This document shows, piece after piece, positions 1 to 12,500 of a stretch of DNA of 64,000 bases. Made by a program: the position numbers and the translations under genes. Source of the stretch: Tricholoma matsutake. Its lineage: Eukaryota; Basidiomycota; Agaricomycetes; Agaricales; Tricholomataceae. The notes under the pieces were generated by a model, which was not told the DNA's origin, ran no database searches, and saw only the letters and a program-made list of their open reading frames with translations. The stretch spans positions 7,812,001-7,876,000 of the forward strand of contig AP026546.1 in the NCBI GenBank assembly GCA_026075535.2, in the 5' to 3' direction. Each line of letters opens with the position of its first letter. The first letter of the stretch is position 1.

Positions 1-239
1 CACTTGGTAATCCTCAGCCTGGAACCTTCCTGAGTCCAAACTCCCAATTCAGTGCATAGAATGGGTGGTGTCCTCACCCCCCTGGGGTACTTGAATATTG
101 ACTGGTCAACTGGTAAACTTGTGTGGAGATTTTGGTGCAAAATATATACAAAGAAAGTCAAAAGGGAGTGTGGAAAAATTTTGATGATGCATGTGACTTC
201 CAGAACCTGTACCCATGTGAAATGAAACTGTTGGAAACC

Positions 240-991
240 AATCCCTTGTCTGCCCAACATTGATGACTCTTCTTAGGCATTATTCCCCTCTCATTCATCA
301 GTGGTGAGCATAGTTTCATTCTCCAATTCCAGGTTCTGATCTGAGCTGCTCAAAGCAACACCCCCGCTGTCACCTGCATCCTGGGATGACAGAGCATTTC
401 CCACAGTGTCTTGTGACCAGGGTGACAACAAATGATGCTCATGGGTAGAAGGAGTGGCCTGGTGTCCCACTGAAATGGAATCGCTGGAATATGAGGGGGC
501 CTCATCGACTACGATTCCTGATTCATCCGATTGGGTGAAGACAATGGAGGATGACAGCTGGTAAGAGAGGAGAGTGCTGCTGTGTGCAATATGGTAAAGT
601 GAATGCTAGACGATGTATGGGTAATGACAGGGATGTGACCTGATGATGAAGACGATGATGAATGAGAGGACAAATGATGACTGTAATTGAGATGTGGATA
701 TATGGGAGGAGGGGATGATGGGAGGTCAGAAGCTGACTTCCCTGCTGTACAAGCTTTGGTCAACTTGTTGACTTTAGCAGGAGATTGACAAGTAACAGGC
801 TCATTAGTTTGCACAGGCTGCCTATTAGCTCCCATTGCATGTGAGTAGAGCTCTCTTGGTGGTGATATTGGTTGAGAGGTGTTATTGAACTGTTGGGTGC
901 TTGTGATACCATGGACAAAATAATATATTTGCATCCTTGACATATGAGAAATGTCACCCAAATATTGTTTTATGTGTTGGATCACAAACAT
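240..991 (-). pseudogene. Serine/histidine-rich open stretch of unknown function, divergent from the LINE
   Basis: An ATG at 991 opens a 160-codon frame to 509. It is rich in Ser, Pro and His, with a run of seven Ser near residue 110. After its stop the next frame stays open to about 275 and is acidic and Ser-rich, so the two may be one reading frame broken by a frameshift. It faces away from the LINE that starts at 1034, with only about 40 bp between them. I recognise no family. It could be an accessory frame of an older repeat, or chance coding potential. Bases 1-240 hold nothing I can assign. Confidence 0.2.
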
Positions 992-1033
992 CTAACAAAA
1001 CACTTCCAGAAAACTATTTTTTCATGATTTTTC

Positions 1034-3058
1034 ATGCAAAACTCATTGAACAAATTAGGAAATAAAAGCATGGGAAACCCATGCATTTCCCTAGCACAAT
1101 CCAAACTCTCTGTCTGCACACTGAATGCCAATGGTGTGATGAGCCCAGTCAAGCTGGCTATCATCAGTCCACTTATTATGAAGTTGGCCCCTCATTTCTT
1201 TGTGCTTGCAGAGATGAAGACCCAAACCAACACTGTCTCAAACCTTCAGATCTCCAATTATGAGGTCTTTGAAGCAAAGGCAGTGCCATGCACAGCACCC
1301 TCTTGCTTAGCAAAATGGGGGATTATTTTAGATGTCCAAAAGGACCTACAGATAGTGGCTCATGTAGCACTTAATCACAAACCCCTTAAAGGTCATGTTG
1401 TTTGTGTTGATGTGGTTGTTTCTTCTTTGTCATCATCTGCATCTCCTTTCATTCATCATGTTTTTGCGGTTTATGCTCCATGTGACCCTGGTACTAATGA
1501 TTTGTCCCTTAATTTCTGGCCTTGTCTGACAAATGTGGTATGGGAATCAAAGACTTCATGGGCTCTCTTTGGAGACCTCAATGCCACTGTTGCCACCTTT
1601 GAGCATTCCTCAGATAATCTGCTGGCACATCGCACTTTTAAAGGGTTTCTTCTGAACACTCATGGTACTGATTTATGGAAGAAGTGTCCAGATCGTAACT
1701 GTTCCATTGACTGGACAAGTCGAGGTTGGCATTCTACTGATGGAGGCAGCATTATCAACCGTGTTGTCATCTCTGACAATTGTCTTCTTGACTCTGAAAT
1801 TTCAACTGATCTGGCATGGATTCCTGGCTCAGATCATAGGGCCATCAAAGCTAAGTTCATATTGAGGTCCCTGGTCCCTAACCTTTCAGCAGTTTCCTCC
1901 ACACCGCTCATTCCATCCAGGTCTCTCCCACCTCCAAGGATCAAGTACCCATCAAAGGATGACAAGTACAAGTTTGGCCATTTCACAGAGTCAGTGGATC
2001 TGCTCATGGTGTCTCACTCGGCCTCCTTTCTAGCTGAAATCACAAGCGATGAGTCCTATATTAAAAGATACAATCTGCTGACCACACTTTTTGAGTGGGC
2101 TGCAGTCAATGTCTTTGGACGGAACAAACCTTACCGGTTCATAGAAAGGCGGATCTCATCTCCTTGCATCAGGGAGCTTGTGGCCCTTATCAAACACCTG
2201 GGTGGAGCTATTTCATGGTCCAAGGGCAGCTCATTACCAATGTCATATGGCTCATGCAGAGTCTTTGACCAGTACTCAGTACAGTTCTTGCTTATTGAGA
2301 AGTCTCCCTTCAAGTCAGTCACTGAGTACATGGTCAATGCCAGACAGAAATGCCACAAAGAACTTTATGCTGCCAAGAAGGTGGAAATTCTGGAACAAGC
2401 CAGGTGCTACAATTCTGGTCGAATTAGGGGAGTACTCCTTGGTGGCTCATCAAAGAAACTCATGTCTGGGTCTGCTGATTTTGTTCCACTCCCAACAGTG
2501 GTCAAGTCTACTTCATTGCCTGGCATCATTGTTACAGATCCTGCCTCTGTTGCAGAAGAGACTAGACAGTACTTCACTGAGCTCTACAAACACTCAGCAC
2601 CTCCTGACAAACCAAAGCCATGGCTCACTACCCCTTCTCTTCAGGCTGTCAAAGACCATGTCATGGAAGATCCCTTTCCCTGGCCTATCATTGCAACCAT
2701 GGCTGACTTTTGCACCATGCTTCACAAAGGAAATCCATGGCCTTCTTCTGGGCCTGATGGGTGGGAAAAGTGGTGTGTGAAGAACCTCTCAGATAAAGCT
2801 CTTCAACTTGTTCTTGACCTATATAACTACTCGGTTATCAATGCAAGGTTCCCAGAAGATATCAAAGATGCCCACCTCATCTATTTTCACAAATGTGGAA
2901 CTCAAACTGACTTGTTGAACTGGAGGAGTCTCCTTATTTCTAACTTCCTAGCTAACTCACTGATGACTTGGCTCGACTTCAAACTCTTGCCTTACGCCAC
3001 CTGCAAGGGTATCATTTCTGAAACCCAAGTTGCTACAGCCTGGTGTCCAAACCTGTGA
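1034..3058 (+). pseudogene. LINE-type retrotransposon: APE endonuclease domain and start of reverse transcriptase
   Basis: The 674-codon frame begins with an exonuclease-endonuclease-phosphatase (APE-like) domain of the kind that nicks target DNA for LINE insertion. Motifs appear in the expected order: LNANG near residue 31, LAEMKT (catalytic Glu), VYAP, GDLNAT, and SDHRAI near residue 270. A linker follows, then a GPDGW motif that marks the beginning of a reverse transcriptase domain. The frame ends at 3058, but coding continues one frame over from about 3045 (DLMSFLNG), so a single-base frameshift broke the gene near 3040. The rest of the element lies at 3061-4359 and 6107-7048. Dead copy; the element class is clear from the domain order, the clade is not. 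Confidence 0.8.
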
Positions 3059-3060
3059 TC

Positions 3061-4359
3061 TTATGAGCTTCCTCAATGGGCTGAAGACATGGAGTCACCA
3101 TACAAAGACTCCTCTCTATCTCCTGAAACAAGATCAGATGTTTCCAGGACTATCTTGCTCCACAAGGTTTCTATGATGCTTGTGCAGCTTATGGCTTACA
3201 GCTTGAAGTTGCAGATCTGGACTGTGCAGCTCAATCATTGACACAATGTTTTCCTCAGACTGCGTTTGGCATTACCGATCCCATTGTTGTTGAAGGTGTC
3301 ACTAAGGAAGGTGGACCCATGTCACCCTTCAAGGCCACCATCATCACCACCAGTCTTGGACACCACTATCTGGATGACCTAGCATCCTCTAACCTGGACT
3401 GCATTGTTATCCAGAGCACCTCTAAATGAGGGGATGACCCCCATCTTCCTGATGATGATGCCTCACTATGATTTACAATGGCTGAAGCTACTGATGACTC
3501 CTATACCACAGCGCTAACCTTTCCAGCTCTTCAGTGCTTCACACTGGCTATGGAGTGTTTTTTTCAGTTTGTCTATGGATGGCTGACCTCCTGGGAGAAG
3601 ACCATGTTGCACATCCTCAACAGCCCAGATACTCCACCAAGGATGCTCCCACTCCAATCAAACACTAATATTCCAGGAACCAACCCCTGGATGATCATGG
3701 AGCATGAGGTTCCTGTATCTGCTAATGAGTTCAATTTTCTGCAAACACAGGTCGATGATCCCAAAACCTGTTACATAGAACTAGTGGATATAATTGACTC
3801 CTTCTCCTTTCCAGCCTTCTCAGTCCACACTCCCTTCATACTCCTATGCAAGATTGTATCACAGAATATCATTTCTCAATGCTGAGTGCTTCTCTCTCTC
3901 CAACCAATACTTCATGCTGATGCAACCAGATTGGACCAACAAATCATGCAGCGCATACATGATATTCTTGGTTTTCCTTTCTGTCCATTGTCATCTGTAT
4001 CCACTCCCCCCCTAGCACTCAGTGGCTTTGACTTCCCATCTGTAGTGTGCATCAATGCTGGCATTGCCATCGATGGTCTAGCATGGGATCTGAACCACCA
4101 TATACCTGCCTATAGGACAATGGCGCTCATCACAATGGCAGACTGGACCTGCCAAATCAACAGATGCATATACCCTCTCAATCATGAAGGCTTGAGGAGG
4201 TCATTCACTCATTTCAAAGACTCAATTCCTGCTGCATGGATCATCACACAGGATCAGATGTTGAAACTTGGGATCAGTCTCCGTCAAACTGATCAAAGTC
4301 ACCTACTCAAAGGACAGTGCTCTATCTCGCACACATTATCACTGATCAAGCCTTCTATT
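3061..4359 (+). pseudogene. LINE reverse transcriptase, middle part, interrupted by an insertion at 4360
   Basis: This continues the LINE polyprotein. A GGPMSPFK motif near 3310 corresponds to the QG-PLSP signature of non-LTR reverse transcriptases. The catalytic-box equivalent reads AEATDDS near 3490, where most relatives have F/Y-A-D-D. The coding text is cut by TGA stops at 3427-3429 and 3469-3471; both would be Arg (CGA) by one C-to-T change. Frame changes occur near 3180 and 3880. The last stretch (3886-4359) runs without a stop into the terminal inverted repeat of an inserted element, and the frame resumes exactly at 6107. Confidence 0.75.
4352..4359 (+). repeat. Left target-site duplication of hAT-like insertion (CTTCTATT)
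   Basis: CTTCTATT here and CTTCTATC at 6107-6114 flank the insert. Eight base pairs is the duplication length of the hAT superfamily; one base differs. Removing the insert plus one copy restores an uninterrupted LINE reading frame. Confidence 0.75.
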
Positions 4360-6106
4360 TAGGGTGTAGCATGGGCCACACCATGGGTAAAATTTCACAC
4401 ACCGCACCCATCCTAACACCACAACTGTGGTGACAGTTTTTTACCATGGTCTGTCATGAAATACCACAGGTATGACACCGAGTGTATACTGTGGTTTTCA
4501 CAATATTTTTGCCTTGTATTCGATGTTCTATATTGTTGAACATCCTGTATTTGTATTGTATAACTCCCTGACTAAGTTAACTACACCCCCTGCATTCAAT
4601 ACCTAAGGTACAGATTTTTTTGAATTTGAATAATGCATGTTACCATTTCCATTCCTTGATTTACATTCACAGGCAAAAAAAAATACTGCTCGAGATGAGC
4701 GACAGAGGGATTTATTGATTGAATAATTTTATACAAATAGTACAATACTTAAAAAGAAAAAACTGGTCTTGCCATGAGCGAGACAGTGTGGGGCAAGGCA
4801 TGGCAGTACTCCTCCCCCATGTCATGGTACCTGCTCATTCTGTCCGGCCCCTCCCCCTCACTGTTGCCTTCGGTCCCGCTGTTTGTTTGTTTCCCCTGTG
4901 GTTTGTTTCCCCCATTGCTCCAGCTTCCTGTCATCCTCTTCATGTCCATGTTGTTATACCCATCATCCTGTCTCTTGTCCCTTGGATGTCGCCGGCTCCT
5001 GTCCACTCACTACCTTTGAAGGTTATGATCATCATTGGCCCTTGAGGCACTATATGAGGAACCCCCAGAGATAAGGTAGAAGTACCGGAGGAACATGTAA
5101 GCAGCATAGAATCATGGTTCTGGGGAAGTAAATAGCTGGTCGAGAAGGTTGAACTTGGTGTTGCAGAAGTTGAGACTGATGACAAGGGACTTGGATGAGG
5201 ATGTGGAAGTTGATGACTCAGAGCAGAAGCTCGATGAGAAACAAGAGGAACTGCAAGAAGATGACCTCGAAGGGCACAAGCTTCCTCTGCTAATCGGTAC
5301 ATAGATAGGAATGACCTAGAGACCCTGTTTCCACCCCGCGAGCAGTCGCTCACAGCGGCAGCTGGGGGTGCTGCAGTGCTGTGGTGGTGGTGGTGGTGGT
5401 GGCCATCATTGTTGTCGTTGTGGTAGTCGCATTGTTGTAAGTGAGTTAAAACCTGTAAATGATGAAAATAAAGTTAGTTGAATAAAGAAAAACAAGATAT
5501 GAACAAGGAAAAATATACCTGGGGACCCAAACAATGATAAACGTTGTTTGGGCCCCATTTTGTTTGCTTCGTGTCGTTTGCCAGTTATTTAGAACCTAAA
5601 AAACAGTTAGTAAGTTAGTTGAATAAAGAAAAACAAGGTATGAACAGAGAAAAATATACCTGTGGACCCAAACAATGATAAACATTGATTGGGCCCCATT
5701 TTGTTCACTTCGTGTCATTTGCCAGTTGTTTAGAACCTAAAAAACAGTTAGTAAGTTAGTTGAATAAAGAAAAACAAGATATGAACAAAGAAAAATATAC
5801 CTGGGGACCCAAATGACGATAAACATTGTTTGGGCCCTGTTTCATTTGCTTTGTGTCGTTTTCCAGTTGTTTAGAACCTAAAAAACAGTTAGTAGAAAAG
5901 TAAAAGTACGGTTGAAATGATGATGCAGCTTGTTGATCAATGGCTGGCAACTTCCATGGCTGGTGACTTAAATACCTTTTAATAACTGTGACACCACCAA
6001 AATGGGTACAGTATGCCACAGGTATGGCATTTTGGCAACCGTACCTATACCCATCAAACCCGTTGCCTATTTACCACAGGTTGACCCGCACCCATGCTTT
6101 ACCCTA
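4360..6106. mobile_element. Non-autonomous hAT-like DNA transposon (1747 bp) inside the LINE
   Basis: The left end reads TAGGGTGTAGCATGGGC. The right end, read on the other strand, is TAGGGTAAAGCATGGGTGC, an imperfect terminal inverted repeat. The 8-bp flanking duplication supports a hAT-type transposition. The inside has no transposase. It holds a GTG-repeat microsatellite at about 5381-5402 and a 141-bp tandem repeat with intron-like boundaries on the minus strand (5472-5894). Minus-strand open stretches at 4940-5353 and 5756-6019 have no recognisable domain and may be remnants of a captured gene. The element probably depended on a hAT transposase supplied elsewhere. Confidence 0.75.
5472..5894 (-). 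repeat. Three tandem copies of a 141-bp unit that looks like exon plus intron
   Basis: Copies begin at about 5472, 5613 and 5754. On the minus strand each unit holds a 77-nt block that starts GTTCTAAA and ends in CAG. It is followed by GTATATTTTT and, about 64 nt after that, by a branch-point-like CTAAC tract, a T-run and TAG. These are good splice signals, so one exon-intron unit appears to have been copied in tandem. No reading frame stays open through all three copies. Confidence 0.7.
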
Positions 6107-7048
6107 CTTCTATCTCCAAAACTGAGTGTCCAACTGGACATGCTATTAGGTCACTTTGCTCCATGGGCTTCCATTTGCTAAGTCATATCAGAGGATGGAC
6201 CATGAATAGCCTGAACCTCACTACTTTCTCTGTTAGGGCATTTCCACCTGGAAAGTGGTCACCTGCTCAAAAGAAGAACTGGGGCTTGATCAAGAAAGCT
6301 CTCTCTCAAATGCAGATTGGAGTGCTCTATTCTGGTCCAGCTGACCTGCTGCTCTCTCAAGCTCTTAGGTGACAACAGGCAGAGAATTTCATAGAATCCA
6401 TTGTGCTCACTGATTTCTTTCTCCCCTCTGAAGTGTCCCTAGGCACCCAAGCTTGGGGAACCGATGGCTCCATGCTTCCGGCATCTGCTGGCCCCTCTCG
6501 ATGACAAATTGGTCACCTCAGGCCCACATACCATTGTTATGAAGCTTCGTGGCCATACCATTTCTATTCTTCATGGCGAGCTCATCAGAATTATCAGTGG
6601 TCTTGTCCTATCTGACCCTCTGGACAACTCCACTGTAATTTATACTGACCATCTCAACTCTACCAGGCTCATTGATGACAGCCAAACTTGTGTGGATATT
6701 GAAGCTTGCATCCAACACATGAACAGCTGCTCTTATTACAAATGGATACTCCCCCTTCTGGGATCTCGACAGGCAGCTATCCATTATATGAAGGGCCATT
6801 CAGCTGAGTCATCAATCCCCTCTATCCTCAATGTGTCAGCAGACTATTATGCTTCCAAATCCCAACACATCTGTCCCTACCTACACCATGCTCCTCTTCC
6901 CACCTTTTTCATGGATCACTTCACGTTTTTCACTCCCACTGACAGTTGGATTGAGTCAAACATACGAGGCTTCACTGATCACATGCTTTCAGCCCAATGC
7001 TCTCATGAGCTGGAAGTCAAGCTGCAAGCCAAATCAAAGCTGCATTAA
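6107..7048 (+). pseudogene. LINE reverse transcriptase C-terminus and RNase H domain
   Basis: The LINE frame resumes directly after the hAT-like insert. A stop at about 6370 is followed, in another frame, by an RNase H domain. TDGSMLP at about 6461 supplies the first catalytic Asp, HGELIRI the Glu, IYTDHLNS the next Asp, and LNVSADYY near 6830 the last Asp (N..AD pattern). The domain removes RNA from the RNA:DNA hybrid during LINE reverse transcription. The order endonuclease - reverse transcriptase - RNase H is that of elements such as Tad and the I/jockey-like groups. The copy is disabled by frameshifts and stops. Confidence 0.75.
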
Positions 7049-7401
7049 TAACCCAGGAAGGGATGGTCCAATTTCTTAGTGCCAAAACATGCCCCTCGGC
7101 TTTTGAGCTCCTCTATCTTGTGAAATATTTCCAGAAATTTAGAAATTTTATTTGGAACAGTATAGCCATTTTCTGGAAAAACATTGGCTTGAGCCATGGC
7201 AAAACTAGAACCTGGAACTCAAACACAGTCTTCACCTAGTATGATTGGTTTATGACCCTACACCTCTACTGACTTATCCCTATTTATGTGCCCTGTCATG
7301 CTACTCAGCACTTGTTCAGCTCTACTCATGTTCTGGACAGCTTCCCACAGCAACTTGTGGGTCTCCGTAATTTGCAACCAGAATGTTTTTCATACCCACC
7401 C
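7049..7401 (+). pseudogene. Decayed coding remnant downstream of the LINE RNase H
   Basis: Short open stretches on the plus strand are broken by several stops. The last one (HVLDSFPQQLVGL, near 7330-7370) runs up to the hAT-like insertion at 7402. Its frame continues without a stop at 15558 once the insertion is removed. Family not recognised; it may be the far 3' part of the LINE or an older neighbour. Confidence 0.4.
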
Positions 7402-9247
7402 TAGTGATGTGCAGGGCTCGGCCCAAAGCCCTCAAGCCCCAGCTGCTGAGCCCTAGAAGCCTGAGCCGAGCTGAGCCTTAGAGTGGGCTTGGTAGGGCTC
7501 AGGGCTCGGCTTGATGTTTCTGAAGCCTGAGCTGAGCCCTTAAGCCCTGGCTTTGTGGCTGTGATCAGCAAGGATCATTGTGCACAATCTCTACTGCTCC
7601 CTTTGTCTATTGGAAGCTCCTGGTGTACAGCAGCAAGCAATTGCTTGCTGTCTGGCTTACAGGAGCTGGTCAGATAAGGTTGGAACAAGGGGCAGCACAA
7701 GCGAGGAGCACAGTGATGAGTGACGCAAAGTCAAACCCACGAGAAACATTGTGTGCTAATCCACACAAGTGATGCAGACCAGTGGACATGTCATCCACTG
7801 CATCATGAGTGCATAACTCAGTTAGCACTGATAGGTTGTCTCCTCGGCTCAAAGGCTGATTCACTATTACAACCACATTCTAATCACATTGGCTAACTCC
7901 CATGAGGTCCCAGAAGCAGTGCGACCACTCCCGACCAAATCTATCAATCGTGATATCATATTGACCACATCGAAACATCACCAGAGACATTGATTGTACT
8001 GAGAAACCACATCGCACAACCTTAGGACTACCCCGAAAGCCCCTAAGATCCCTCTGAATGAACATCAAACATCCCTGATCAACTTTGAACAACTGCGACC
8101 GCGATTGAACATTGTCGAGCATTATTGATCAATATCGAGAGACTATGAGCAACACTGGGCACCACATTTGTTATCTAAATGGTGGAATACCATGCGCCAT
8201 GGAAGGAAGCCAAAGCTTCCAACACTCAGGGACCGAGAACTATAAGTAACCTAATATATTTCGAGGGGGGAATCTAGAATATAGTACAAGTATTCAAAGT
8301 ATAGACTATATACTACTGGAATAACATGTGATAAACTGGGTTGCATGTGATATTGTTGTGATGATGTAAGAGGAACTCTTACACGCCAGGAAGTATTCCA
8401 ACTCGTGCTCAAACCTGCTGATAGTAGGTCAGCCTCATTCCAAGTCCCTATTACATACAGAACCTGCTGGACAGATTATTGTGAGACTTAGTGCAGTTTA
8501 TACACAAAGGACAGTCTCTTTTTAGTTCTATACCCTTTATTACTCTTTCATCATATGATATATCTCTTTCTTGTTCAGATTCCAGTCTCCTTTTTGGCCT
8601 TAACTCATATCTTTTGCCTCATGTTCTACACATGTTTCTTATACTGTTTTAGAAAGTTTCTTTATAACATATAAAACTCTGTAGTATCTACTTGAAAAAA
8701 CAAGAAATCGTCTTCACCTATCATCTCGTATAAAGTTCTAAGAATCAGATCTATCCTCTAAACAATCGAAGCTTCTACAAGTTTTCTCAATTGACGAGAA
8801 ACCTCTGTGATCGTCCTCATCCTTGATCCTCTTTCAACTCTGTCATCGTTAGCACTAGTAACCATCTCAACACTTCATAGCCATTGGCTATAGCCTTCGT
8901 ATACTATTGACTTATTGAAAGGTCCTCAGAATTCACACATCAATCATCGACGATAAACATCGTTCGCCATCGATCTCATCAATCATCCTCAATATCAATC
9001 AATACTTGATCGGACCGCGCCAACCACCTTTGTCTCCTATAGCACTACCTTCACAACTAGTACCAACTAGTCGTCTTCCCATAGGTTGAACCATGAACAT
9101 TTGGAACATCTCACACCCTTCCTCTGACTCGTGCAAATATCATCAGTTGCCTCATCGGCTGTTTTGGTGGTTTTCCCAGGTTAAGTATCATCAGCGCCCA
9201 CGATTCCATCATCCTGTGGTGATGTGGCGACACAGCCTTATTTTGTA

Positions 9248-9252
9248 GTGTG
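9248..9252. repeat. Left 5-bp target-site duplication of the Copia element (GTGTG)
   Basis: GTGTG immediately precedes the LTR and is repeated at 14988-14992 after the other LTR. Five base pairs is the usual duplication length for Copia integrases. Confidence 0.9.
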
Positions 9253-9547
9253 TGTTGGAGCAGACTATATACGCTGCACAGGGGAAGAGACAACACGTTC
9301 CTTACAACCTACCTGGGGTTTAGTTAGACTTACAGCTAGGGTTAGCAGAGGTAAGAACACTGTATTCCTACTACGGTACAGGTTCTCCTTATATACATAA
9401 TATTAAGGATGTCACATGACTCGGGAATGTGTTTACCACATGTATGCACAGTAAGCGCAGTAACATGCGTATGCTGCATGTATCGCCTCATGTATGCTGC
9501 ATGTATTGCCTCATGTATACAGCATGCATCAGGGATTAATTTCAACA
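9253..9547 (-). repeat. Copia 3' LTR
   Basis: 295 bp, starting TGTTGGAGCAG and ending ATTTCAACA on the plus strand (TG...CA ends). It is the downstream LTR with respect to the coding strand and overlaps no part of the polyprotein. Confidence 0.93.
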
Positions 9548-9556
9548 CCCCCCCTC
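9548..9556 (-). promoter_or_regulatory. Copia polypurine tract
   Basis: The minus strand reads GAGGGGGGG directly before the 3' LTR, the expected place for plus-strand DNA priming. Confidence 0.75.
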
Positions 9557-9579
9557 AAACTGTACAGCGCTCTAAGCAG

Positions 9580-12500
9580 CTAAGTTTGAATCTCGAAAGT
9601 AATTCCGAGAGAGTCTCTAAATTTCCTGAATAGGACGGCGCCAAGGTTCTTTGTGAACATGTCAGCCGGATTATCACTTCCAGGAATGAAAACGACTGTG
9701 ACTTTGTCATTTTCTATGCATTCGCGGGTGTAGTGGTAGCGAATGTCTATATGTTTGGTCCTTCTTTCCTGAACTGGATTTGATCCAATAAAGATGGATC
9801 CTTGATTATCAGCGCAGATTGGTACGCGCTTCAGTGTATATCCAAGTTCCTGGAATAAGGACTCTATCCACACTATCTGCCGACAAGTGTCGGAGAGAGC
9901 CATGTATTCGGCTTCTGTGGATGACAGTGCTACAGTTTTTTGTAAACGGGACTGCCAGCACACAATGCCACTTGCCAGAGTAGCAAAGTAACCCGTTGTA
10001 GATCGGCGCTTGACTGTGTCAGCTGCCCAATCAGAATCTGTGAAGGCCTGTAGCCCCTCGGATTTCTCTCCATCATAGACCATACTGTACTTCTGGGTTC
10101 CCACCAGATAGCGCATTATGTACATTGCTTTGTCTAGATGTTCTTGGCTAGGATTAGCCGAGAATTGCGACATCTTGATTACCGCGTAAGCGATATCAGG
10201 TCGCGTTCCGAGCATCAGATACAATAAAGATCCGATCACAGACTGATATTTTGATCTAAGCGCCGCGTTTGGCATCGCTGTGTTCTCCGACGGTTTGTAG
10301 CCAGTCGGGAGCGGAGTGGGGGCAATCTTGGCATTTGTCATCTCGAACCTCTCAAGCACTTTGGCGAGATATTCTGTTTGATCGAGTTTGACTTTTGCAG
10401 CGGTCTGGGTGACGCGCATGCCTAAGAATTCCGTGACTTTTTCAGTACTACGGCACTCCCAATGCTTCAGGCAAGCATTCTTCTTTTCATCCACAAGTTT
10501 CTTGTTCTTGCCCATGAACAAGCCATCATCAACATAGACTAGCGCAATAACGATGCTGCCTGTCTTAGGATCCTTGTGTATGAAGATGCCGGCATCGGAG
10601 CTGGCGCGCACGAACCCAATGGTGCGCATAAATGCCTCTAGCTCTCTCCACCATGCTAGTGAAGCCTGTTTAAGGCCATACAATGCTCGGCGTAAGCGCA
10701 TTACTTTGCGCTCTTTACCCTCGAGTTTGAAACCCTCGGGTTGATCCATATAGATCTCCTCATCAAGTTTGCCGTATAAAAATGCGGTTTTTACATCTAG
10801 ACCGGTCATATACATGCCTTCTAGAGACGCAAGGGCAAACATGAGGCGTACGGTCTCGTAGCGGACTACTGGTGAGAAAATCTCATCAAAGTCAACGCCT
10901 TCGACTTGTGAAAAGCCTTTGGCCACGAGTCTGGCTCGTTTTCTTCCGTCCGATTTCACGGAGAAAACCCATCTATTTTTGATCGTTTTTCGATCATGTG
11001 GAAGATCGACGATGTCATAGACTTGTCGCTTGCGAAGAGCCTCTAACTCTTCACGACAAGCCTGTTTCCACTCAAGTTGCTGCTGCCGGGGTAGGCGCGC
11101 AATATCGCGAAATTGGTTTGGAACTAGGCTTTTTCCGCTTGATGGTGTGACTGCTTTTGACAACAGCCAGCGGATAAGCTCATCTCCACCTTCCTTGGTT
11201 ATCTTTTTAATATAACCTGCTTCGTCCGGTTCCCCCATTGGGTGATCATGTTCTTGATTATTGGAATCGGGCACACTCTCATGGGGTGCCGAACTCGGTC
11301 CAGTAACCGGTTCTTGCTGTTGAGGTCGTGGTCGTGTTCGGTTATGATCCGAATCTTGACCCACAGACTTCTTCCAATATCGATCACGCGCAATGTCTCT
11401 CTCTATGTCAGAGGGGAGTCGCTGTTCTCCATAGGTATTGCCGGGACGGTTTGGGATTTTCCTCTGCCTGCCTGATCGACGGGGCAATTGCTGCCATTCC
11501 TGTTGATCTTCACGTCTTGGACGAAAGTCCTCAGTGCTAACTGGAGGCGGCGGAGGAGGAGCGTTAGTCGCATCGTCATGCGCCTTTTGCTCGCTTGGTA
11601 AATCATCATCATCTTCTGATGATGGAGGAAGGGGCGGATTTTGTGGCGGTATAGGGTCATCGCCATCCGTTCCAGATGAGTGGTCGTCATCTTCTGGTTC
11701 TGGTGGAAAATCACCAAGGTCTGTCTTGGCAGGAGTTTTAGCTCCGGGACAGCATGGGAACATCGTTTCATCAAATAGTGCCGTAGCACCAATGAATATT
11801 GCGCCGTTTCGTCGCATGAAACGATATGCTTTAATGCCATCTTCTACTCCAAGGTACGTCATTAGCTCCGATCGAGGAGACAATGTTGTTGGACGTTTTT
11901 CCTTTGGTAGATAGACATAAGCACCGCAACCGAAGACCTTCAGATTGTTTAGATCTGGGCGGACCTTTGTCAGGTCCTCAAAAGGTGTCAGCCATTTCAG
12001 GCGCCTTATTGGGGTTCGGTTGTATAAATGTGTTGCATGTTCTATGCAAAATTCCCACCATGATTGTGGTAGACAAGCGGTGAATCGCAGGGTTTGCGAC
12101 TTTTCCATTATTGTCCTTATGGCGCGCTCTGCGCGCCCGTTCTGTTGATGAACGTGGGGTGCAGACATCTCTATTTTGATGCCTAAATCCTTGAGCTGTT
12201 TTTGTAGCTCACGATCCTTGAACTCCCCCCCTGGATCAACACGCCAGCGCTTGATTGTAGCGCCATATTGGGTCTTAGCCATTGCTAGAAATTGTCTAAT
12301 CGCTGCAGCAGCGTCAGATTTCTTTCTGAGACATTGGACCCAAATATGTGACGTTTTGTCATCCAGAAATACAATGAAGTATTTATGTTTGTGGTACGAT
12401 AGTACTGGGAGTTCCTTTAGGTCAGAATGTATTAATTCAAAGGATTTGTCAGCTCGTGAGTCTGACTCGGGAAAAGATTTTGAGGTCATTTTCCCTTCTG

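Noticed and set aside
4940..5353. 137-codon minus-strand frame inside hAT-like element 1
   Set aside because: Low complexity (Ser/Pro/His) and no family resemblance; mentioned only as a possible capture remnant.
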